A DNA stretch of 64,000 bases from Hydrogenophilales bacterium (GTDB taxonomy: Bacteria > Pseudomonadota > Gammaproteobacteria > Burkholderiales > Thiobacteraceae): assembly GCA_016235775.1 (NCBI GenBank), contig JACRIU010000082.1, positions 1 to 64,000 of the forward strand. The letters are read 5' to 3'. Below are positions 17,356-25,379 of the stretch, in pieces. Every line of letters begins with the position of its first letter. Positions within the stretch are counted from its first letter, which is position 1. Under the pieces are notes generated by a model, which worked only from the letters and a program-made list of their open reading frames with translations, had not been told where the DNA came from and did not search any database. The position numbers were made by a program, and so were the translations under genes.

Positions 17356-18044
17356 AATGGATTCCTTCTCTCCCCAAATATCGCCGACCCTACGCGCACA
17401 ATGGTCGCGCCCTCTTGTATCGCTGCTTCCAAATCACTCGACATACCCATGGACAGCGTATCCAACGTGAAGCCCTGTGCATTCAATTGCTCAAACAGCT
17501 CGCGCACTGCACGAAACGCGGCGCGCTGCCGGGCTACATCTTCGGCCGGCGCCGGAATCGCCATCAAGCCGCGCAACTTGATGCGCGGCAAGGCTGCAAC
17601 AGTGCGCGCCAGCGCCGCGACTTGCGCCGGCGCCACCCCGCTTTTGCTCGCCTCGCCGCTCACATTCACTTGCAGGCAGATATTCAGCGGCGGCAGGCCG
17701 GGGGGGCGCTGCTCGGATAGGCGCTGCGCGATCTTGGCGCGCTCCACGCCGTGCACCCAGGCGAAATGTTGCGCGATCGGTTTGGTCTTGTTGCTCTGCA
17801 AGGGCCCGATAAAATGCCACTCGATATCCAGGCCGGACAGCGCCGCGATTTTAGGCAGGGCTTCCTGCGCGTAACTCTCGCCGAAGGCGCGCTGGCCAGC
17901 GGCATAGGCCACGCGGATCGCATCCGGCCCGAAGGTCTTGGACACCGCGAGCAGGGCAATCGACGCCGGTTGCCTGCCGCACTGCGCCGCAGCGCGCGCG
18001 ATGCGCTCGCGCACGGCTTGCAATGCGTTTGAGATTGTTGTCAT
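17352..18044 (-). CDS. YggS family pyridoxal-phosphate homeostasis protein
   Basis: A single-domain PLP-binding TIM-barrel protein (about 230 residues). The PLP lysine is in LLAVSKTF near residue 38, followed by FGESYAQEALPKI, WHFIGPLQSNKTKPI and the phosphate-binding end SMGMSSDLEAAIQEGATIVRVG. The family buffers PLP and affects amino-acid metabolism; it has no known catalytic turnover. The frame opens at 18116, but MTTISNALQAV at 18044 matches the usual N-terminus. It is divergent from pilT, a common betaproteobacterial arrangement. Confidence 0.92.
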   Translation of the reverse strand: MTTISNALQAVRERIARAAAQCGRQPASIALLAVSKTFGPDAIRVAYAAGQRAFGESYAQEALPKIAALSGLDIEWHFIGPLQSNKTKPIAQHFAWVHGVERAKIAQRLSEQRPPGLPPLNICLQVNVSGEASKSGVAPAQVAALARTVAALPRIKLRGLMAIPAPAEDVARQRAAFRAVRELFEQLNAQGFTLDTLSMGMSSDLEAAIQEGATIVRVGSAIFGERRNPL

Positions 18045-18130
18045 AATGGCTTGGCAGCGGCATAAAGAAGGCAATTTTATTGCCGAAAATTCACCTTCTA
18101 CGCCAAGACTGCACAAATAGGGAATTATAA

Positions 18131-19168
<1,038 letters not shown>

Positions 19169-19178
19169 GAGAATCTGA

Positions 19179-20315
19179 ATGGATCGCGAACAAGCACAGA
19201 AATTCATAAACGACTTGCTGCGCCTGATGGTGAGCAAGAAAGCCTCGGATCTTTTCATCACCGCCGGCTTCCCGCCCGCGCTCAAGATCGACGGCCGCAT
19301 CACCCCGGTTTCCAACCAGACCTTGACGCCGCAGCACACCATGGAACTGGCGCGTTCCATCATGAACGACAAGCAAGCCTACGAATTCGAGTCCACCAAG
19401 GAGTGCAACTTCGCCATCGCCCCACCCGAAATCGGCCGCTTTCGCGTCAACACTTTCGTGCAGCAGGGCCGTACCGGCGTCGTCTGCCGCACCATCAACT
19501 CGGTGATTCCGAAATTCGAGGAGCTCGGCCTGCCCGAGGTGCTGCGCGATGTATCCATGACCAAGCGCGGCTTGGTGATTTTCGTCGGCGGCACCGGCTC
19601 CGGCAAATCGACCTCGCTCGCCGCGATGGTCGGCTACCGCAATGAAAACTCGCAAGGCCACATCATCACGATTGAAGACCCGATCGAGTACGTGCACGAA
19701 CATAACAAGTGCATCATCACCCAGCGCGAGGTCGGCGTGGATACCGACGGCTGGTTCTCGGCGCTGAAGAATACGCTGCGCCAAGCGCCGGATGTGATCT
19801 TGATCGGCGAGATTCGCGACCGCGAAACCATGGATTACGCCATCGCCTTCGCCGAAACCGGCCACTTGTGCCTCTCCACCCTGCATGCCAATAGCGCCAA
19901 CCAGGCGCTGGATCGCATCATCAACTTCTTCCCGGAAGACCGGCGCGATCAGTTATTGATGGACCTGTCGCTCAACCTGAAAGCCTTCATCTCGCAGCGC
20001 CTGCTCCCGCGCCGCGAAGGCAAGGGCCGCGTCGCCGCGGTGGAAATCATGCTCAACTCCCCGCTCATCTCCGATCTCATCTTCAAAGGCGCGGTGCACG
20101 AGATCAAGGAAATCATGGCCAAATCGCGCGAGCTGGGCATGCAAACCTTCGACCAACATTTATTCGAATTGTATGAAGCCGGGCTCATCACCTACGAAGA
20201 TGCGCTCAGAAACGCCGACTCGCTCAACGACCTGCGCCTCAAAATCAAACTGCACGGCCAAGAATCGAAAGATCGAGACATCATGTCGGGGATCGATCAC
20301 CTCGATATTATTTGA
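19179..20315 (+). CDS. pilU: Type IV pilus PilT-dependent retraction ATPase PilU
   Basis: Accessory retraction ATPase acting together with PilT. The 378-residue product is longer than PilT and has Walker A GGTGSGKST, the Asp box ITIEDPIEYVHEH, Walker B APDVILIGEIRD and the His box HLCLSTLHANSAN, with an extended C-terminal tail ending in SGIDHLDII as in PilU rather than the AIRNLIRE motif of PilT. Start at 19179 follows GGAGAATCTGA. Confidence 0.94.
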   Translation: MDREQAQKFINDLLRLMVSKKASDLFITAGFPPALKIDGRITPVSNQTLTPQHTMELARSIMNDKQAYEFESTKECNFAIAPPEIGRFRVNTFVQQGRTGVVCRTINSVIPKFEELGLPEVLRDVSMTKRGLVIFVGGTGSGKSTSLAAMVGYRNENSQGHIITIEDPIEYVHEHNKCIITQREVGVDTDGWFSALKNTLRQAPDVILIGEIRDRETMDYAIAFAETGHLCLSTLHANSANQALDRIINFFPEDRRDQLLMDLSLNLKAFISQRLLPRREGKGRVAAVEIMLNSPLISDLIFKGAVHEIKEIMAKSRELGMQTFDQHLFELYEAGLITYEDALRNADSLNDLRLKIKLHGQESKDRDIMSGIDHLDII

Positions 20316-20316
20316 C

Positions 20317-20574
20317 ATGAAAACCGTTGGCCGCCGCACAGAACCACCCATCGCCCTGCACGCCTCCGGCGAATTGCTTGCGGCAGGCGCGCTGTTCAAC
20401 GAAACCATCAGCCACCTGAGCCCCAGCACCTTCATCCCTAAGGGTGTTTACCGCTTTCACACACATGAAGCCGCGAACCAGCACTGGCAAGACTGTCTGG
20501 CGCGCGGCATGGCCGCGCTCGCTGCGACACGCGGGGGTAATGGGCGAATACGCGCGATCCGCGACGCTGGATGA
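20317..20574 (+). CDS. Small hypothetical protein, first gene of a nucleotidyltransferase pair
   Basis: An 85-residue protein from the ATG that overlaps the pilU stop by spacing of one base (TGACATG). The readable core is ETISHLSPSTFIPKGVYRF, then THEAANQHWQDCLARGMAAL. It overlaps the following nucleotidyltransferase gene by 35 bases in another frame, so the two are probably translationally coupled. The arrangement of a small protein with a minimal nucleotidyltransferase resembles toxin-antitoxin pairs; the function is not established here. Confidence 0.65.
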   Translation: MKTVGRRTEPPIALHASGELLAAGALFNETISHLSPSTFIPKGVYRFHTHEAANQHWQDCLARGMAALAATRGGNGRIRAIRDAG

Positions 20575-21028
20575 CCTGAAGGCCCTGCTACGCGCGCTCA
20601 ACGAACATGGGGTTGAATACCTGCTAATCGGTGGTTACGCGCTGGCAGCGCACGGCTATCAACGCGCCACGACAGATATCGATGTACTCGTGCCAGCGAC
20701 AATCGAAGCCGGTCGCAAACTCAAGCAGGCGCTCATGATGCTGCCGGATCAAGCAGCGAAAGACCTCGAACCCGAGTGGTTCGCAGAAGGCGAGAATATC
20801 CGTGTTGCCGACGCGTTCATCGTCGATCTTAGGCTCAACGCCAACGGCCAGACCTACGACACCCTGCGTCATTACGCCGAAATCGTTGATCTCGATGGCA
20901 TCCCGGTGCGAACCATCAATCTCGAAGGACTGCTGCTCACCAAGCAGACGCTACGTGAAAAAGATATCTCCGACCGCATCGTTCTCGAACGTGCACTGGC
21001 GGTGTTCCGGGAAGGCAAAAAAGGATAA
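20540..21028 (+). CDS. Nucleotidyltransferase-fold protein
   Basis: A 162-residue protein of the nucleotidyltransferase superfamily. It has LLIGGYALAAHGY followed by ATTDIDVLVPA, giving the GG-helix-DxD pattern of the active site, and a later Asp in AFIVDLRLN as the third candidate metal ligand. The start at 20540 has GGGGGT just upstream; the frame is open further to 20444. Similar proteins include the AbiEii-like and DUF6036-like groups. It is coupled to the preceding 85-residue gene; a toxin-antitoxin-like role is inference. Confidence 0.7.
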   Translation: MGEYARSATLDDLKALLRALNEHGVEYLLIGGYALAAHGYQRATTDIDVLVPATIEAGRKLKQALMMLPDQAAKDLEPEWFAEGENIRVADAFIVDLRLNANGQTYDTLRHYAEIVDLDGIPVRTINLEGLLLTKQTLREKDISDRIVLERALAVFREGKKG

Positions 21029-21125
21029 GTCGAGTCTGACCCTAATTATTCTAATTATTCGTGGAGTCTGACCCTAATTATTCGTGCTAATTATTCGTGA
21101 CCCTAATTATTCGCTAATTATTCGT
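21028..21125. repeat. Tandem/degenerate CTAATTATTCGTG repeat tract
   Basis: About five copies of CTAATTATTCG(TG) run together, two of them within the longer unit GAGTCTGACCCTAATTATT. The GTCTGACCC core is reminiscent of REP sequences linked to RAYT transposases. The tract lies directly upstream of the ribosome site of the hydrolase gene and contains GTTAGCC at its right end. Confidence 0.7.
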
Positions 21126-21146
21126 TAGCCATATGTGGAGGTGAAT

Positions 21147-21905
21147 ATGAACGAGAACTTGCTATCAACCTGTGAGCTATTAAATAGGATCTTATTGAGA
21201 GCCTGCGCCATCAAAAAGAAAATGTGTGTCTTCCTGCGCGGTTGCATCCTAACAGGTCTTGCTATCATCGCCTTGTCTGCGCCCGCTGTCGCAGGCACAG
21301 TGGAAAAGGATGTAACCGATGCGATCGATTCAAACGCCAAGTATTTGTTCTATATGCACGGATTTGCCATTGAGCAGGGAGGGCCTCGGGCGAGGTCCTA
21401 TGACTATTCTGGGATTTTGAAAGAACTGGCAAAACGAGGTTTTGTCGTCATCGGTGAAGAGCGCAGCCGGGTTAGAAACGACGTATACGCAAACAAGGTC
21501 GCCGGACAGGTTGGTAAGTTACTTGCTGCCAACGTACCAGCCAAGAACATTACAGTGGCGGGACATTCCAAGGGAGGCATGATCACTATGTTGGTCATGT
21601 CCATGCTCGCCAATCCTGAAATCGCTTACGTCAATTTTGCTGGTTGCGGTAAGGAAGGCAGCGGCTTTGAAGGCTATCTCCAGTTCGCCCAAAATCGCGC
21701 ATCAATGGCCCAAGGGCGGTTGTTGTCGGCCTATGACAGGAGCGACCAAATTGCTGGCTCCTGTAAGCCAGCATTGGATAAGATGTCCAACGCGGTCGTT
21801 ACAGAGCGCGTGCTGAATATAGGCGGCGGCCATGAGCTGTTCTACACCCCCAAGCCAGAATGGCTTGATATTCTGCAAGCATGGGCGGAGAGACGGCAAC
21901 AATAG
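21147..21905 (+). CDS. Exported alpha/beta-hydrolase-fold protein
   Basis: A 252-residue protein with an N-terminal export or membrane signal (CILTGLAIIALSAPAVAG, about residues 35-52) followed by a hydrolase domain. The nucleophile elbow is GHSKGG, with Ser as the predicted nucleophile, and a C-terminal histidine lies in GGGHELF; the acid is probably an Asp in the SAYDRSDQ region. The substrate is unknown. GTG at 21135 could extend it by four residues, but GGAGG at 21137-21141 points to the ATG at 21147. Upstream there is no promoter-like spacer except the repeat tract; downstream is an attC-like structure, so it may be an integron-type cassette gene. Confidence 0.7.
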   Translation: MNENLLSTCELLNRILLRACAIKKKMCVFLRGCILTGLAIIALSAPAVAGTVEKDVTDAIDSNAKYLFYMHGFAIEQGGPRARSYDYSGILKELAKRGFVVIGEERSRVRNDVYANKVAGQVGKLLAANVPAKNITVAGHSKGGMITMLVMSMLANPEIAYVNFAGCGKEGSGFEGYLQFAQNRASMAQGRLLSAYDRSDQIAGSCKPALDKMSNAVVTERVLNIGGGHELFYTPKPEWLDILQAWAERRQQ

Positions 21906-22002
21906 TTGATAGGTTGCGACCTTGGCCTTTAACCTGTCCTTTCATCTTTTTGACCTTGCATCAGCGTGTAATGATGAGCGCCCCTCTTCCACCGAGTATG
22001 GC

Positions 22003-22080
22003 TCGCAAGCCGATCAACTCGGACGCCCCTTACCCGCTGGCTTCGCCAGCGGTTGGCGCCGGTTATCGGCGGCGTTAGGT
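22003..22080. other. attC-like recombination site (degenerate)
   Basis: Two arms pair as GCCGATcAACtCGGaCGCC (22009-22027, lower case unpaired) with GGCGCCGGTTATCGGC (22055-22070). Between them is a perfect hairpin CCGCTGG/CCAGCGG. The right end is GTTAGGT (22074-22080), matching the GTTRRRY consensus of integron attC sites. Extra-helical bases on one arm are a hallmark of attC. A clear R'' partner (RYYYAAC) on the left was not found, so the site may be degenerate. Confidence 0.5.
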
Positions 22081-22281
22081 ACCAAACCATGGGAATCTTT
22101 GGAATGCTTTTCAGCAACACCAACACATTACGCAAACACATTACGGGGGCACATCTTGTATTGCGATATTTCCTTCATAAGCTGATTCCCATGGCCGTCT
22201 GTTTTACTTATTTTTTTGTAGCGTGGCCTCCGACCCTGCCACACACTAAATTCACTTGATCCCAGCCCCGCTGATTCAGCT
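22081..22281. other. Intergenic sequence with no supported gene
   Basis: Directly after GTTAGGT there is a short open frame from ATG 22089 (MGIFGMLFSNTNTLRKHI...) to 22259. It could be the start of a lost cassette gene, but no family was recognised. The end contains CCGACCCTGCC and CGACCCTGCC, short degenerate REP-like cores. The rest of the gap from 21,906 shows nothing else. Confidence 0.4.
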
Positions 22282-23421
22282 TTACCCCCGATTCGACCCT
22301 GCCACCATTTCGAATAGATACAAGCGGCACTCAAGCGGGCCGTTGAACAGCGGAATCTTGCGCGAGGGCTTGAGCCGCATCAGCTTGGGTAGGCGCGTAT
22401 CGGCGGTGAGGATGCCGACTTTCCAACCGGCGAAGCGTTGCTTCAACACGCTGCCCAGTTTGGGATACAGCTCGGCTAATTCATCCGCCTCGCCGATACG
22501 TTCGCCGTAGGGCGGGTTCATCACCAGCACGCCGCTTGGTGCGGGCGCGGTGATGTCGAGGATGTCTTGCTCCACCACCGTCGCCACTTTGCTCAAGCCC
22601 GCATTCTCCAAATTTTTGTTGGCATCCATCACCGCCCACTTATCGATATCGCTGCCGTAGATGGGTAGCGGTGTCGCGGGTAAAACCCGGCCCGCCGCCT
22701 CGGTGCGCATTTGTTCCCACACGCTGCGCTCGAAATTTTTCAGGCGTTCGAAGCCGAACGGCCGGTTGATGCCGGGTGCGATGTGCAGCGCCATCAGCGC
22801 CGCTTCCAACACGAAAGTACCGCTGCCGCACATGGGGTCGAGCAAGGGCATGCCTGGCTCCCAGCCGCTGAGCTTGAGAATGCCGGCGGCGAGATTCTCG
22901 CGCAGCGGCGCTTCGCCGGTGAACTGGCGATAGCCGCGCTTGAACAGCGTCTCGCCCGAGGTATCGAGATAGAGGGTGAATTGCTGTGCGTCGAAATAAG
23001 CGTGGATGCGCACATCCGGCATGCGCGTATCGACGCTGGGGCGAATGCCGCTGAGATCGCGAAAGTGATCGCACACCGCATCTTTGATGCGCAGAGTAAT
23101 GAACTCCAGGCTCTTGAGTTGACAGCGCTGTGCGGTGACTTTGACTGCGATGGTGTCGTGCGGCGTGAACCAGTTTTCCCAGGGTAAGCTGCGGGCGCGC
23201 TGATACACATCCTCTTCGATGCGATACGGCGCGCTGTCGATTTGCCACAGCACGCGGCTGGCGACACGGCTTTCCAGATTGACGCGATAGCACAGCGCCA
23301 TGGGCCCGCTGAAACTCGCGCCGCCGTCGGTGGCTTTGGCATGCGTTGCGCCGAGCGCTACTAGCTCTTGCGCCAATACGGCTTCCAACCCGCGCGGGCA
23401 GGTGGCGAAAAATTGATTCAT
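22282..23421 (-). CDS. THUMP-domain class I SAM-dependent RNA methyltransferase
   Basis: Predicted rRNA guanine-N2 methyltransferase of the RlmL/YcbY N-terminal type. The 379 residues start with MNQFFATCPRGLEAVLAQEL, include a THUMP domain (about 50-160), a SAM-binding region (LLDPMCGSGTFVLEAA) and the catalytic NPPYGER motif near residue 305. At 379 residues it lacks the second methyltransferase domain (RlmK) that makes the E. coli protein twice as long, as is common outside enterics. It follows hemJ on the same strand with a REP-like palindrome between them. Confidence 0.88.
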   Translation of the reverse strand: MNQFFATCPRGLEAVLAQELVALGATHAKATDGGASFSGPMALCYRVNLESRVASRVLWQIDSAPYRIEEDVYQRARSLPWENWFTPHDTIAVKVTAQRCQLKSLEFITLRIKDAVCDHFRDLSGIRPSVDTRMPDVRIHAYFDAQQFTLYLDTSGETLFKRGYRQFTGEAPLRENLAAGILKLSGWEPGMPLLDPMCGSGTFVLEAALMALHIAPGINRPFGFERLKNFERSVWEQMRTEAAGRVLPATPLPIYGSDIDKWAVMDANKNLENAGLSKVATVVEQDILDITAPAPSGVLVMNPPYGERIGEADELAELYPKLGSVLKQRFAGWKVGILTADTRLPKLMRLKPSRKIPLFNGPLECRLYLFEMVAGSNRG

Positions 23422-23445
23422 GGCTATTCCTGTTGAAGGTGGAAC

Positions 23446-23470
23446 TTGCCGGCAGGGATGCCGGCGCTAC
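23446..23470. repeat. REP-like palindrome (GCCGGC family)
   Basis: TGCCGGCAGGGATGCCGGCG followed by CTAC, the same unit as at 6,326, 13,570 and 55,970. It separates hemJ from the RNA methyltransferase gene. Confidence 0.6.
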
Positions 23471-23474
23471 AATT

Positions 23475-23885
23475 TTAAAAAGGTTTGACGACGACCAGGA
23501 TGACGACGGCGATCAAGATCAGCACCGGAAGCTCATTGAACCAGCGATACCAAATATGGCTGTGCGTGTTGCGGCCCTGCTTAAAATCGTCGAGCAATTT
23601 ACTGCAATAGAGATGATAGGCGATGAGGATGGCCACCAGTACCAGCTTCGCCATCAGCCAGCCGCCCGTGATGCCATAACCCAGCCACAGCCACAGTCCC
23701 GTTGCGAGCGCCAACACACCCAAGGGCGTGATGAAGCGATAGAGTTTGCGCTCCATCACTGCTAGCTGAGCAGCCACGGCGGCGTCTTGTGTCATGGCGT
23801 GGTTCACGAACAGGCGCGGCAGGTAAAATAGCCCCGCGAACCAGCTCACCATGAAAATAATGTGGAACGCTTTGACCCAAAGCAT
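23475..23885 (-). CDS. hemJ: Protoporphyrinogen IX oxidase HemJ
   Basis: A small membrane protein (136 residues) that oxidises protoporphyrinogen to protoporphyrin in haem synthesis. Four hydrophobic helices are seen (about 3-22, 52-72, 78-100, 115-135). The start MLWVKAFHIIFMVSWFAGLF holds the conserved His8 of the family, and MAKLVLVAILIAYHLYCSKLL is the third helix. The open frame runs upstream to 24197, antisense to the TlpA-like gene, but 23885 gives the family N-terminus. It is divergent from the TlpA-family gene. Confidence 0.9.
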   Translation of the reverse strand: MLWVKAFHIIFMVSWFAGLFYLPRLFVNHAMTQDAAVAAQLAVMERKLYRFITPLGVLALATGLWLWLGYGITGGWLMAKLVLVAILIAYHLYCSKLLDDFKQGRNTHSHIWYRWFNELPVLILIAVVILVVVKPF

Positions 23886-23924
23886 GGTCTTCCCTTGCCG
23901 ATTTCTAAATTTTGAAGAGTATCC

Positions 23925-24467
23925 ATGAATTTCACACAACGCATCAAGAATTTCAAAGGCAAAGTCGTGATCCTCGCGCTCGCGGGCTTGGTCGCTTTTA
24001 TGTGGTTTCGGCCGCTGGCTTTCGTATCGGATCTGAATGAGCCGCTGCCGAATCTGCCCTTCACCACGCTCGATGGCCGCATGGGCACGCTGGAAGGGTT
24101 GCGCGGCAAGGTCGTGCTGGTGAATTTCTGGGCCACTTGGTGCCCCTATTGCCGCCACGAAATGCCGGCGATGCAAGATTTCTACAAGGACTATCAAGGC
24201 AAGGGTTTCGAGGTTCTCGCGTTCAGCGTGGAGGATGATCCGGCCAAGGTCGAAAGTTTCCTGCGCGGACAGGGCTACACCTTCCCGGCGCTGATGGCGA
24301 ATGCCGAGCAGCGCCGCGCGTTCGGCGATGTCTCCCGCCTGCCGACCTCTTTCATCATCGACAAGAATGGGCGCTTAAGGCACAAAATCAGCGGTCAGGT
24401 GCATTATGGGCGGCTGCAAAATCTAGTCGAGCCGCTGCTTAGCCCCATCCCAGGAGATCGAAAATGA
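23925..24467 (+). CDS. TlpA-family thiol-disulfide reductase
   Basis: Membrane-anchored periplasmic thioredoxin of 180 residues. One N-terminal membrane helix (about 12-32) is followed by a thioredoxin domain with WATWCPYC (Cys73 and Cys76) and the cis-proline turn RLPTSFIIDKNGR. It probably delivers electrons for cytochrome c or other protein maturation; the client is unknown. Its end overlaps the DUF4197 gene by four bases (ATGA), so they form one transcription unit. Confidence 0.88.
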   Translation: MNFTQRIKNFKGKVVILALAGLVAFMWFRPLAFVSDLNEPLPNLPFTTLDGRMGTLEGLRGKVVLVNFWATWCPYCRHEMPAMQDFYKDYQGKGFEVLAFSVEDDPAKVESFLRGQGYTFPALMANAEQRRAFGDVSRLPTSFIIDKNGRLRHKISGQVHYGRLQNLVEPLLSPIPGDRK

Positions 24468-25204
24468 AAGCATATTTTTTTGCATTTGCGCTCATGTTGT
24501 CCGGTGCGACATGGGCACTTAATTTAGGTGACGTACTAAAGGGCGTGGGTGAGGCGAAATCAAGTAAAAGCGGCGCCCCCGCCAGCAGCCTTTCCGACCA
24601 GGACGTAACGCGCGGGCTAAAAGATGCGCTGGTCGAAGGCGCGGGCAAGGCCGTGTCCACGCTCGGGCGCACCGATGGCTTTCTGCTCAACGACAAAGTG
24701 CGCATCCCCCTGCCCGAGTCGCTGCAAAACGTGGAATCGGTGATGAAAGCTTTGGGCCAAGGCAAGCGGGTAGAGGAACTCAAAACCTCGCTCAACCGCG
24801 CCGCCGAAGCCGCAGTGCCCGAAGCGAAAACGCTGCTGTTGGATGCCATCAAGAACATGAGCGTGGCCGATGCGAAGGCGGTGTTGTCCGGGGGTGAAGA
24901 CGCCGCCACAAAATACTTCCGTCAAGCGACGGAAGCGAAACTGCACGAACGCTTCCTGCCGATCGTGGGCAAGACCGTGAACCGCTACAAACTCACCCAG
25001 CAATACGACCGCATCGCCGGCACCGCTTCCCAAGCAGGCCTGATCGGCAAGGAACAAGCCAATATGTCGGAGTACGTCACCGGCAAGGCGCTCGACGGCC
25101 TGTTCTTCATGATCGCGGAAGAGGAAAAAGCCATCCGCCGCGACCCGCTGGGTCGCAGCAGCGAATATGTGCGCAAGGTGTTTGGCAATTTGCAGAAAAG
25201 ATAA
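24464..25204 (+). CDS. DUF4197 domain protein
   Basis: A 246-residue exported protein: signal peptide about 1-18 (YFFAFALMLSGATWA), then the DUF4197 domain covering most of the rest, with LSDQDVTRGLKDALVEGAGKAV, LPESLQNVESVMKALG and a C-terminal YKLTQQYDRIAG segment. The family is helical, periplasmic or outer-membrane associated, and without known function. It is translationally coupled to the TlpA-like gene. Confidence 0.88.
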   Translation: MKAYFFAFALMLSGATWALNLGDVLKGVGEAKSSKSGAPASSLSDQDVTRGLKDALVEGAGKAVSTLGRTDGFLLNDKVRIPLPESLQNVESVMKALGQGKRVEELKTSLNRAAEAAVPEAKTLLLDAIKNMSVADAKAVLSGGEDAATKYFRQATEAKLHERFLPIVGKTVNRYKLTQQYDRIAGTASQAGLIGKEQANMSEYVTGKALDGLFFMIAEEEKAIRRDPLGRSSEYVRKVFGNLQKR

Positions 25205-25221
25205 ACCTAAAAACGGCCTTT

Positions 25222-25311
25222 GAACCACGGGGCGCACGGGGAAAGCGCAATAACTTTCGCCTTTGTGCTCTTTTTCCCTTTTCCCCGTGAACCCCGTGTC
25301 CCTCGTGGTTA
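25222..25311. repeat. Hairpin with tandem 9-11-base arm units (type CACGGGG)
   Basis: The left arm reads AACCACGGGGCGCACGGGG (two units), the right arm TTTCCCCGTGAACCCCGTG then TCCCTCGTGG (three units in reverse). The arms are about 20-30 bases with a 35-base loop. It shares architecture, not sequence, with elements at 32,754, 34,324 and 35,763. It lies between the DUF4197 gene and the FAD oxidoreductase gene. Confidence 0.75.
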
Positions 25312-25379
25312 ATCGCATTTGTTACAATACCGGCGCGCGAGCAATGCGCTAAAATACGTTTTTTTCCGCGTTTCTCCTC

